From assembly GCA_021014325.1 (NCBI GenBank), contig CM037470.1, positions 7,729,147 through 7,793,146 on the forward strand: a stretch of 64,000 nt of DNA, in the 5' to 3' direction. Positions 23,162 to 35,500 of this stretch are shown one piece after another; positions within the stretch are counted from its first letter, which is position 1; the number at the start of each line of letters is the position of its first letter. The stretch is from Plazaster borealis. Lineage: Eukaryota; Echinodermata; Asteroidea; Forcipulatida; Labidiasteridae. A program made the position numbers and the translations under genes. A model generated the notes under the pieces. That model was not told the DNA's origin. It ran no database searches and saw nothing but the letters and a program-made list of their open reading frames with translations.

Positions 23162-24401
23162 CGTCTTTTAATGACCCTTTTTGGCTGATAATCCTAATCG
23201 ATGCTGTACTCAATGCCACAACTCATAACATCGATATGTGACAATATAATTATGTTTAAAAGATGTACTGCTTTTGGTTTTAATACAATACTTCCTTTGT
23301 TTTTGTACAATTATCTCACAATCCAGTAATAAATAATTAATCAAAATCTTGTTTTGATTTCTATGAGCCATTAAGCAGAAGTTCTTGCTGTGCACAATGA
23401 TGCAACAAGCACGGATTGGTTGTAAAGCCAGTCACTTTTTCCTTCTAAGCAATACATTTCTGTGCTGAGAAAGTTTGTCATCTTAGAAGCTGAATGGAAA
23501 CTAAAGCTTCTGATCACACTTGTATCAAAATGGGGACAATGTATTTCAGGGTTTTTATTTGTCTTTGTGCACTGGTGATATCAATGCAAATAATGCCAAA
23601 TTTTGTAGCGTTCATTCATGAATGCATGAAGATTTTCTTAGGACTGTATTTAAACAAAAGCGACTGTATATTTCTGTACATGTACTTAAGACAAAGCAAT
23701 AACTTTGAACATAAATGGAAATAGGATGTAATATTCATTCAATAAGCCAATTTAAGTTCAACTAGTGCTACTTGTCTATCAAAAGGGTGTATTCAATCAC
23801 ATTGATAACATTCATTGGGGCTATAGGAAGTGTACATCGTTAGGTGAAAATTCTGTATATTAATAGATAGGCCTACTTAGTAAGAATTCAAGAGATGTGT
23901 TGAAAACCTAACTATTCAAACTCAACAATAAAAGGAACTGACTAGTTTGTTTACTGAATTGTTGACATGCTGTATTTCAGACAGTTGAGCAGATACACAA
24001 TGCTTTCCCTTTCTTCTGCAAAGTGGTAAACAAACTGTGACGTCATCAGTACTAATAAAATAATATGATAAAATAATATGCCATAATTGCTTATGTTTTG
24101 TTAACAATCCTAAGAATATAAACATCACAATGAACTGATACTGATTATACTACAAATGGTTCCACAACCATTTTGGTTTGAATTGTTCCTGTTGAGTCAT
24201 TCTTTAAATACTTGGCGATTTGATATCTCAGTGCCAATATTATCACTTTCTTTTGAACATTCCAAATGGACGACCGCCTTGATAATAGTTTGAGCTGTTC
24301 ATACTTGGTAGTGTACCAGAGTTAATGCTTTGATGGTAACATGTAACAACAAAAGGGTCTTGTATTGGCTATAAGCAGAAACATGGTTACTTTTTATACT
24401 A

Positions 24402-24536
24402 GGTTGCCAGCCAGAATGTCAAGCATCAACTACTACCTTTGACTGGTTCCCTGTGCCCAACATATACTTTTACCAGGTTGCCAGCCATAATGTCAAGTAT
24501 CAAGTATTACCTTTGACTGGTTCCCTGTGGCCAACC
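24402..24536. repeat. Tandem duplication (about 73 bp, two copies)
   Basis: AGGTTGCCAGCCAGAATGTC and AGGTTGCCAGCCATAATGTC each run on to CCTTTGACTGGTTCCCTGTG. Confidence 0.9.
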
Positions 24537-25954
24537 AATATTAGTTGATGAAGAAGTAGTTCTCTTGAGCATCTCAATGAAATGAGTTTTGGCAAACAAC
24601 TTGAATACAGTGCTCTCTATGGTACACAATAAGCATTAGAAATACATTAGAAAACAATCTTTGTCCGAATGTTTGCTGAGGATATTTCTCGTTTTTTGTT
24701 GCAAATATAATTAACAAACTAACATTGTCCAGTTTCAATGGTCTATAAACATGGTTCAATGGCTTGTCTTCCCTTCATTTAAATCAGTGTTATGAGGACG
24801 GTGTGCACCCAAGCCTTGTAAAACCCTTTTGGCAACAATGGCATCTATTCATTAAGGCGTTTTGAAAGCCACAGGCTGCCATTTTGAATTTCCTCTTCTC
24901 CAAGCAAGAGAATCACAGCCATGATTCAAAAAGGGTCTATAGAATATTAGTTATGAGAGCTGGACATGACCAATGAGAGGTCTAGCAGCAATGCATAATG
25001 TTAACCATTAATATGCATTATATCTTATATGAAGTAGAAACGAAGCCTTTCAAAGGGTAAAATGCAAGCATCATGATAAATGGCGCATGTCATTTAGCAA
25101 TATATACAGCTGTACAACCTAGATTTATTAACGCAAGTTAACATTATGTAGCTATATCATCTATTTAATAACTTAGCGCAAATTGACTAGGATTGCAGGA
25201 CTTGGTCTGACATGACACCATCACCTTGACAGGAAGTTTGACCATTGTTATTCTTTTCATAAGAAGTGCAGTATTTATGAGCTAGTGGGCATGTGTACAC
25301 TTTCTTTGTATCATATTTATGGCTCTATTTTAGTCTTGATTCAAGACTGGTTTGTTCAATTTTAGTTTGAATCTAAGGAGCTTAGGATTGTGTTTGAAAC
25401 CATGATTGAAACAATTCAACTACTTATTAAACTAATAGTGCTGACATTTACCATGCAAAGCTACACAGCTTGAAATCCTAAGCTTCCCTTAGCACCTGTA
25501 CATAGCACTATTGAAAATGAAACCACTGACTCCAAGAGATGTCTAGTCTGAAGAGGCTTGCTGGACCGATGTAAAGTGTTTTTAATCATTTCGGAAAAGG
25601 CCAACATCTCAATCCATACCAAATCATTCATACTAGACATCGCTATAGCAGCTGATTTAAAAACTGCAGATACACAATTCCAGTGTTGAATCAAGACTAG
25701 CTTGTCACACTTGTGAAAAGAGTAGTCAGAAAAGACCTTTAACCTGACGCTGTCAAAGCGCAGATTGGAGTCCTCAATACAGTACACTTCAATTATTTCA
25801 GCATTATCTATCGATCATTATCAATACTAGTCTGTGTGGTGTAAACACACAAATTAATATGTTCTTGTACAAAATTATTTGACAGACTATGTACAATTAT
25901 GTTGTTGTTTCCTTTTTTCTTTATGAAAAAAGTATTTTTTATCTTTGAAATCCA

Positions 25955-26422
25955 TATATACAGCTTTATTTTAATGAAGGCTTATTAATAATGTACCATA
26001 GCACATTCATTTGCAAAGAAATGCAGGCCACAAGTACTTCATGTTTAAGCTTTGTATAAATAATGTTTTGTAAACAATTTTTAACATGTAACTTGTAAGA
26101 AATAAAAAGCGTACTATGTACATGTGATTAAATTATAAATGTTGCTTTGCTTGTTTTCAAGATTTTGTCCAAATTGTCTGTTGCTTTTTGGAGTTGTGAT
26201 TAATCAGTTGGTAATGGACTGTGCAAGTCTCGTGCGTATTCGAACATTGGGACCCAATAAAGCATGTGAGTGTGTTTCCTTCACGCGTAAAAGCAATGTG
26301 CGTAGGACCAACCAAAGTGGTCCCAAAAATGTTTGAATACGCGCGAGACTTGCATGGTCTATAATGATAACAAGTTTAACCAACCCCCAAACGACTGGCA
26401 TCATTACCTGTATGTGTTATGA
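25955..26422 (-). other. Probable 3' UTR of the Roco-caspase gene
   Basis: Downstream of the caspase stop. An AATAAA on the minus strand is at 25975-25980. A MITE (26216-26361) lies inside. If both polyadenylation sites are used, this UTR overlaps the end of the Robo UTR by about 165 bases. Confidence 0.35.
26216..26361. mobile_element. MITE, family A short copy (about 146 bp)
   Basis: Left GGACTGTGCAAGTCTCGTGC, right end GCGCGAGACTTGCATGGTCT. TAGGACCAACCAAAGTGGTC inside matches the 13236-13747 copy. It lies between the two convergent genes. Confidence 0.8.
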
Positions 26423-26587
26423 CTACAGCCATGTGGACCCACTGGGTTTAGTATTGGGATACTTGGGCAGAAAGTACATATTCTTACGCATACGTTTGAT
26501 GCACTCTGGGGTCTGTGAAGCAGTCTTTAACTTCCGGGTCAAAGGGTCTCGAATCTCCCCTCGTTGACCTGTCACTCTATTGGTCAC
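26423..26587 (-). CDS. Roco-caspase exon 24: end of p10 and stop
   Basis: 165 nt including the TAG at 26425-26423. VTNRVTGQRGEIRDP, then SQTPECIKRMRKNMYFLPKY; the Q-x-P ... R-K-x-x-Y-F-x-P ending is that of caspases. A 12-residue extension (PNTKPSGSTWL) follows the last strand. The acceptor is preceded by a T-rich tract ending CCACCAG. Confidence 0.9.
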   Translation of the reverse strand: MTNRVTGQRGEIRDPLTRKLKTASQTPECIKRMRKNMYFLPKYPNTKPSGSTWL

Positions 26588-29500
26588 CTGGTGGAAAAAA
26601 ACGTACGATTTTATGAAGAATCTTCCAGTCTGGCTGAATACCCTTGGAATCACACATGTGCCTTTAAGGTCAAATTTAGTTTTGTGATCACTCATTTTTC
26701 AATAGATATAGCCCTTATGAAAGTGGGTGGAAAATTTTATGTCTCTAACCTCATGCTAAACAAATGTAAAATGCCATTGTATTTGACACCTTTCCTGTGC
26801 GAAATTTGTTGAAATCCAAAATTATTTCAAATTTATGGGTCTGTACATTTTTTATAGTGAATTTTTAGTTCCTTCTTGATATTCAATCAAAATGATATTC
26901 AATCAAAACAGCAATGAATTTGACTTGTTGACAATATTCCTGTGTAGATCTGTTTAATGTTTGCATCCAATGACGTCATGTTTCAAATTTGGCTCTAAAA
27001 GATTATCAAAGAGTGACACACCATTTTAACTTGAGGTTACAGACTTGTCCACTTTCACAAGTACTCTATTTGAAAATGATTGCATCACAAAACTGAATTT
27101 GACCTTAGAGCACCTCTTTAACTTTATAAGTGCTGATAATGTAGTATTCCACTGGACTGATTAATTTCCATGAATAGCTCCATGGCCCAGCAGCTTGACT
27201 GCCATTAAAACATTGACTTATAACATTAAATATCATTCTTAGACCATGTCCTAATTCATGGGTTTGGCCGTGGCTATAGCCGGACACTGATTCTTCAAGT
27301 CTTGTGATTCGGAATAGCCAAACATTATTAATATTCAATGTGATATACCAGGTAGTCTTGCTCTTTTGATATAGAAATTGTTGGTACTTTATCCACATGA
27401 CGCCATTTGAGTAGGGGATCAGACCGCGATGTCAAGAGAATGTTGGCCTTCCTGCACTACTCCATTATTGTATCATCGTTTGACCTCCAAGATGGCAGCA
27501 CAATGACATCAACAAACAAGGCCTATTAAACATGAAAGCAGTTTTATTATCCTTACCTTATTCATAAGAGTATCTAGACTATCCTCTGATGCACATTGTA
27601 TAAACACTTCACATAATGCTTGTATAAACCAAGAACCTTCAACCTGACTGCGAAGAGACACACTACCTAAGGATCAAACACAGACGACTCTTATATATCA
27701 GCTGCAAAGACTTGTTGATGATCCAAGCATCAACAAACATTAGCCAGCACTGTGAATGTATGTTGTTTGGTGTCCTAATAAAATCCTTGCTCTAGTGTCA
27801 TCATGTGTGCGTACTTGGTACTTGATAACTTTGTGTGGGGTAACATTTAAGGTTTTATTTCATTGGTTTTTAAATCCTCTGGTTTTCATCAATTCAATCA
27901 GTCAGTCAGCTAACCTTAACCCTGCGTCCCGAGGCTCCCCCCAAAAAAACAAAAAAAAATGGCTCATCCCACCAGCCTCTTTGGAAGGCACTTTTAATTA
28001 AAGGGTAATTAAGTGTGTTTGGGGGTGGTCCCAAGATATTTCCCATGCTAGAAAGACTTTGTAGTAGCCTGATGATTGATAAATTACATTGTGTTGGCTG
28101 CAGACCTTATCTAGAAATAAAATGCAAGGTTCGTGTACAAATTTGCATAGGCGAAAATCATACGTGTTTCAATGGTATGTTTTTTTGTGTGAGTAGACAT
28201 GTCATAGGGGACTGCCGCTGGCAAACTTCAAAGGGTGTTGGTGACCTGTTAGTGAACTAAACCCCATGGATGACTATACTATCTCAAAGGGGGGGGCTTC
28301 TGATAGAGGATAACATGTAATATGGCCGGTTTTGACTGAACGGTTCTTAATTTATTGAAAAAACTAAATAAAGTGCCTTCCGCTACAAGCCACCAGCTAG
28401 ACGCAGGGTAAAGGCATCTAGTTTACTAGACGAATGTTTCAAGAAAAAGGCAAATAATAGTAATCATAAATGAATAACTATTATTAGAATGGTTTCTTTT
28501 AGTACAGCTCAGATCCTTTTTTTAGTGTAAACTGATGGGAAATCCATTGATGAAAGTTATACACTATAAAGGAGTCTGTTTGGTTTTGAAATGTGGCGTT
28601 ATAAGATTTAAAAAGTGTACACTTTCCTCATAGAACTAATGATACATACCTTCAGTTGAAGCATAAGCAAAGAACATGTCAGCATTAGCTGGTAGGTCAT
28701 TAGCAAATGAATAATCAGCATTGATGGCAATATCATCACCATCATCATCATCATCTGAGTGACATTCAGTATCAGACACACATATGTCATTGTCTGCTTC
28801 CACTAGTTTTATGCTTTGATCTGAAACATAAAACACACACACACAAAAAAAAAAAAAAAATGATAAGAGCATTATAACCTCAAAGATTGTCACTTTCTAT
28901 GGAGTGACTCCATTTACAATCACCTACAGGCTGCTAGGGTTCACACAATACATGCACTCCTATAACCATGCCTACTCTGTGGATGCATTCTGACAGGATC
29001 TCCAACATGCCCCTTACTGACAAATTGAACTCAATAGAAGGTTGACAAAGTCTCTAAATCACCAGCTACCAATTGTTGAAAAACATAAGGTGTGGATATC
29101 AAATTCCACCTTCATCTGTATATATTAATACATGTTTTCATCTGTCACAAAACTTTACTTGGGGTACACACAATGAGATCGATTGATTGGCATTCACCAT
29201 ATACCTGACTTCTTTTCCTTTTTATCTCTAGTGTATCTCTTTTCATTTACTGTCTCTCCTAGCCTCAATAGAAAACCAAAGAAAATAACATGCAAGCTCC
29301 GAGATGATGTAAATCATGCTGAGATATCGAGCAAGTATACCTCCCCTGCAGGCTTGTATGAAGAAGAGCTTAGGTTTACCAAGGAGAGCAGGGCACCGAT
29401 GACCCTCAAACATTGAGTAGATATTTCTGAGTTGGATGCTGGTTTCATCAATTCCTTTGATTACTCCAGTATTACCATGACTCATCAATACAACAACAGC

Positions 29501-32500
29501 AGAACAGTAGTCATCACAATCAAACCTGCTCCTAAATCTTCCTAGACTGTCTGAAATGTCCTATTGAAGTATTCAATAATAATCAATACATTAACTAATT
29601 ATCAACAGAAAACACTGCATCGATACCTAGGCTGTCTAATATCTCCTGTTGAAATATTCAATAATAATCAATACATTAACTAATAAATCAACAGAAAACA
29701 CTGCATTGTTACCTGAGGTTTTCTGATATCTCCCGTTGAAATATTCAATAATAATCAATACAATAACTATAATCAGTCAACAGAAAACACTGCATTGTTG
29801 CCTAGGCTGTCTGATATCTCCTATTGCAGTATTTAATATAATCAATACATTAACTATATAATCAGTCAACAGAAAACACTGCATTGCTGCCTAGGCTGAT
29901 AGCTCTGAGTTAGTTATAATATCTCTTTGTTGGAGTATTCAATGATAACTAATTAAGTGTTTACACATACTCTAATTACTAGTGGATGTCAGAACTGGTT
30001 GTTACGAGGCATCAACAGGTTTCAAATAGAGTGGAGCTGAAACATGGAGTGCCACGACTATGAGAAGGCAACAACTTGGCTGAATGTGAGGTAACCAGTG
30101 AGCTAAACAAAACATATACAGCAAGTTTGTGCATTACACAATCAAAGAAGCCGTGACTAAACATCAAAACTAGAGCTATTTAGAATTGATCTTGCAAATG
30201 ATGAATAGATGTGATGCTACATTACCTTAGCAGTTAAATTGGTGTGAACTTGTACTACATATCCTAGTTCCTGTAGTACATGACATATATTACCAAGATC
30301 AACCTCTGATCCTTTCCTGCGTCTTCCATTGAAATCACTGTTATTTAAGACATACGCCAATCCCTTAGTGTCCTTCCACATACAGTAGTTCTATTTAGAA
30401 AAAGAAAAAAAAATAGAAACAATTCCATTCTAAATCATTAAAAGGAACTTTTGCAGTGTAGCTATTCTTAAACAATATATTCTGTACAAAAGTATTAGAT
30501 TGTGACTGCTCATTGGTCGAGAACCCAACATGTAACAATTTCTTTACATTTTACAACATAAAAATAAACTTTTGGTTGCACAAGATTTGCTTTCAGGTAG
30601 GTTTAACCAATTGTCCATTGTCTTATCATCAGGTGTTTCAGTGTTGTTGTTTGAAGTGAATTGCCAAGTACATATATTATTCATATAGTTAAAAAAAAGT
30701 AGTATAGCAGGGCCACAATGGAAATCAATTTTTTAACTGGTTAGGAAATTAGGTTTACCATATGAATTGCTATTTTTTGTAAAAGAAAACCATTTGTTTC
30801 CAAATTAAGGAATTATAAGTTCACTTCTGTGGCAAGACAGTTTATGAGTTTACAGGAAAAGAAGGTACTTTTACTTAATGTTGCAAAGCAATGTTTTATT
30901 TTTATTTTGTTACCCTACACCGATGTGTGGTAGGCATCTGTACGGTATACTCGGTGTTGAGTAAACAGTGCTCCATTGGATTAAGGTAAAAAAGCAAAAT
31001 AGTATACTTTATCCAAGATGCAAGTATTTTTTATATCTATTTCAATATACAAGCCCCATAGAAAATGAAACCTGGATCATCCTGGTGGGATCCCGGCGGG
31101 ATACAGAAATCCCGGCAGGATCCCAGTTTCTTAACGGATCCCGGTTGAATTTACTGGGAATCTACATGTAGGTTGGATTTACTGGGTTCCCAAAATTACT
31201 CACAAGTTTTTCCCGGGTTCCCAGTGGGATCATAGGCGGAATCCATGTGGGATCCGGTATTTTCTATAGGGTGTACATGTATTGCAAATAATCTTGAACC
31301 ACTTAGATTCCTGCCTATTTACAGTTAAATGTATAACAAAGATTTCTATTGTACAATGTTCATAATACCCAATGGTTCAGTTCTCGATCTTATTTATTTA
31401 TCTACTGGCCCTAATCCCTTCCACCTTGGCTAACGATAAAGATTGTATTTTGAAAACATTCAATCCCCACATCTGGGTCATTAAATATTATTGCCAAGCA
31501 GATCGACTAACAGCACAATGTCATTCAAGTTCTGGTTGGTTCAAATCCTGTTGGCTAAAATCCAACTCATGGTACACACCTGTGTCTGCTCCAGCAAAAA
31601 CCCATCAAACTCTTGTTGCCTATTAAGAGTACCTATGCACTGTAATGGCTAATGAGAGGAAAGATTGCTACAGTGATTGATCGTCTGCAAACTAACCATG
31701 GAGTTGAGATCATTTCAAGAAGTTGTCATAGCATATTGAACATGGGTAGCCGGTAATAATGAAGGCTTCTTATTATTACTTTCTCAAACTTTGTAAGCCT
31801 TTCTTGTATGAAACACACTTTGTTTGTGCAGCGCATGAGTCAACTGAAGATGACTGACTTACATTGTGTGGATCGAGCAGTGATTGTGATGGCTTAGCAG
31901 CAAGTATGCTATAATCCTTATAAGATCCTTGTGCATCAGGAATAACCTCCTTCAATGTCTCAACACCTAAAGTAGCAATAAACCAATACAAATAATAAAT
32001 CAGTTGGCAGTGTCAGAACTTATCATCACAACTACTCAGCATGTTATTAGTACTGATTTACAAAACGTTCCAAGTAACATACTATTGTTGATAAAATACA
32101 CAAAAGTATCCAGATTATCACATAACAATTTCAACTGAACGTCTTTTCTGCCACTGTCGAAACTCACTTTGGAAAATGTACATGAAGTGGTTTTCAACAA
32201 TGTACAAACAACACAATAAATAGAAATTGATTACATATTCCTTAACCACCAAAAAACAAACCCACATTTGAACAAAACTGTTATAATTTTAAAAGCAGGA
32301 TTAAAGCTACTGTAGTTTGAAAGATTGTACATGAAGTCTGTCAGACAAGAGAATTTTCTTCAAAAGGGACTGAGAAGGGTAAAGAAAAAGTAAATAAATA
32401 AGTAAATATCAAACAAAAACCAGGGCATATTGACTTGGGAGGGGACTTTTATTGAGCTCCATCACTTAAATTGGAACACTAAGGTACATACTAAAACAAA

Positions 32501-35500
32501 CTTTGCTATTGCTTTATTCTGTTCATATGTCTGGAAATAAAAAATAAATCCTGAAAAGTGAACTCAATCACTATGAATACATGAAGCTCTAATGACAAAA
32601 GATCATTCCATTAACCAAGAGTTTTATTGCTACAAACCAGATATGACAATTTTAAGCATTGTAGGGTTTTACACATCATTCTAGCTGTGCCTAAATTTGA
32701 ATCAGTGCTTAAAAACATTACCTTTTGTAGTATTCTGTTGTCCTTCCAAGGCCACACTGAAGTCATGATACAACTGTTTATCATGTGACTTAATGACTTT
32801 ATACAACATCCTATCCACTGCTTTAGTCCTTCCTAATGTCCGCTGAGTGGCTTCAATCTCCTCCCTATCACTGATATCAAACAGTGATGGGGACGAAGCT
32901 AGTAAGGATTCTGGGTTTATGACTTCACGTAAGGCACCAGCCTCGTATCTCAAATCCTCTCTCCATACTAAAACCTTTATGCTGATCTTATCAGGTTTGT
33001 ACTTTTCCTCTATAAGAGAAACAAAAGTCTCATTTCACTTCATGGCCAACTTTTTGTTCAATAAAATACCCTCAAATGCCAGTTATTTATGACAAAGCAA
33101 CCACATGGCAAAGGATCACACCATAAACAGTGCTCATCTGCAGCTAATTGTAATATTTACTACTTATAAAATGCATGGCCATTTATAGCTGGTATAAGCC
33201 CACTCCTAGATCTATGAGGTTTGTTCCGCTATTGTCTAAGTGGAAGAAACCCCATAGTTCTAGGAGAAGTAAGCCTATAAGGTGCACTTTATACACTTAC
33301 TGTGTGCTTGTTTGTACAGGTTTTGACAGCGATTGTGGGTTGGTATCGCAGTATTAGGCTGAGGGAATTATTGTAATTATAAGGACATTGGAAATGAGTT
33401 AGATACTCAAAAGGAATATGGCTGATTGCGAATGGGGTTTACCTAGTGCACAGTGTGATGATTTCGTAGACAAGAGGCAACATTTGTATACACACATTTT
33501 AGGTTTGTAGGTCTGAATGAACTGAGATTTACTATGATGTAATTATTTCATGTGCACACAACAATACTCACCAACACTGAAGCTGGCATCACTACTGGGC
33601 ACCTGTGAGAAGAAGAAAATAATTTCCAACTTATTATATAATTCTTGTAAATGGAATTCAAATAAGGTTACTACTTCAAGTTTTTAACATAATTATGTTA
33701 CCCATTAGCCTTTGCAGTGCCTTTCCTGACAATACCTTTTGCATCTGAAGTTAACACTACATTGATGGCCATGTAGAGATATGCTCATTTTGATCAACAT
33801 ACAGTACAGTATTTTGTTTTGTTGTTGTGCTATGTATGTATAACTGACTGAAACACATATTAAACTCTATAATGATGACAGTAGCTTTTTTCAAATTGGT
33901 ATTAAGGTAAACTTTCACTCATTTATTTATATCAGAAATGCTGCAAGCAAGTATTTAAACATCTCCATAATATATATTTTTACCTGATGTCCTAATCGTT
34001 GCAACATTTTATCAATGACATTAACTGCCTCTTTGCAGCCCACCAGACCAGGATGTTTACATATAGCTCTCAGATGACCTACACTAGGCTGAACTCGTTC
34101 TAGTAGCGCCCTCGTTGGTGACGTATCTCTGCGTACACAGATATGATACATATAATCCATTTCAGACTCAGTTACATTAAGGGCCTCTGCCAGACCTCTA
34201 TAGTCCTGCCCTAGAGGATGAATAATATCCAAACATCGACAGAGAGCTACCAGATCTTCTTCTAGCAGCCAAGCACTACTACACTCCAACCCATCACGTC
34301 TCAGGAAGGTGCTATTATAACCCACACACAGTACATCAGTTACTAGTTCAGTATTCCTAGTCTTAGGATGGACAACAACACGATGCTTAGCAGACTGAAT
34401 GTCTGCCTCAGTGTAGTAGGAAATATTTTCTAAGTCATTATGCTGTAGCAATGATCGAGGGCTAAGGTAACTGATATTGATAGCAGTTCCTGGTGAGCGT
34501 TGCTCAATTTCACTCAATACCATACCTAACACATACTCCAGTTGTGTATAACATGCACTGCGATCTACCTTTCCTGATCTACCACGTACACAGACATGAA
34601 TAGCTCTCTGATAGCTTGTCAGTTGAACTAGCCCCTCGATATCTCGAGAAAACTTGAGGGAGTGCCTAGAGATGCAAACTCCACTTTGTGCATCACAGAA
34701 ACACCTCATGATGCGCACTTGTAGACATGGAAACACATCAGGGGAAAATATATCAGTGTCATCTTTACATTCAATCCTACGCCCATAATACTCAGTGAAA
34801 CGTGTGTCTTTACTCCATACTACAGGGTCTAAATCCATTGGTAACCGAGCTGGTATTACAAAATGAGTGTCATCATAGCGAAACACCAGCTCCAGATGTT
34901 GCAGTAGATCCATAAGAATATCTACATCAGCTAAATCTTGCAGTAACTCCCTTATATTTGATACTGAATACAACTGCTTGTTGTCAAGGCGACTAATGTT
35001 ACTAGGGAAGTCATCACCTGCAAACAATCGACCAATAATGTCATAGCTCAACCAACGTGGCTCTAATACAACCCAGTCCATTTCACCAGATTGCTTCTTG
35101 TAGTAGATCTGAAATCAAAATACAAATATTTTAAGAGTTTGGATTCTTTGTTTTGTTGAAACCATGTGGATAAGATTTGAAGAATCAATTGCACTGGATT
35201 TAAGGGTAAAATAAAGGTAGTAGAACGATAAAGGTGCACACACTTCTAAAGGAGAGCCATTGGACAATGATTACATTCTCTTCAATCCTCAATAAGGACA
35301 TTTCTTGTGCAAGTGTCATTCACATGGGATAATAATCTGAAGCAATCTGTCAAGTTCATGTCTGATTTCTGAAAGATGAGGATATTCAGGCAGAAATAAT
35401 TCCTGCATCTCATTTGTCACTTCACTTGATGCAAGTTGGACTGATAAATGTTTTTCCTAAAATTTTAAAATTCCTAAATAGTGGTCTGAAAGATTCTCTT

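Larger units (their letters stand above)
21091..26120 (+). other. robo: Robo probable 3' UTR
   Basis: About 5 kb without a credible ORF follows the Robo stop. AATAAA-type signals occur at 26101-26106 and, weaker, near 22011. The stretch contains one MITE (21343-21482), a perfect hairpin (23122-23161) and a tandem duplication (24402-24536). Its length as UTR is inferred; a shorter transcript is possible. Confidence 0.45.

Noticed and set aside
28733..28757. CRISPR-like or other prokaryotic array
   Set aside because: The short direct repeat here is a GAT microsatellite encoding an Asp run in the caspase linker; all other features are eukaryotic.
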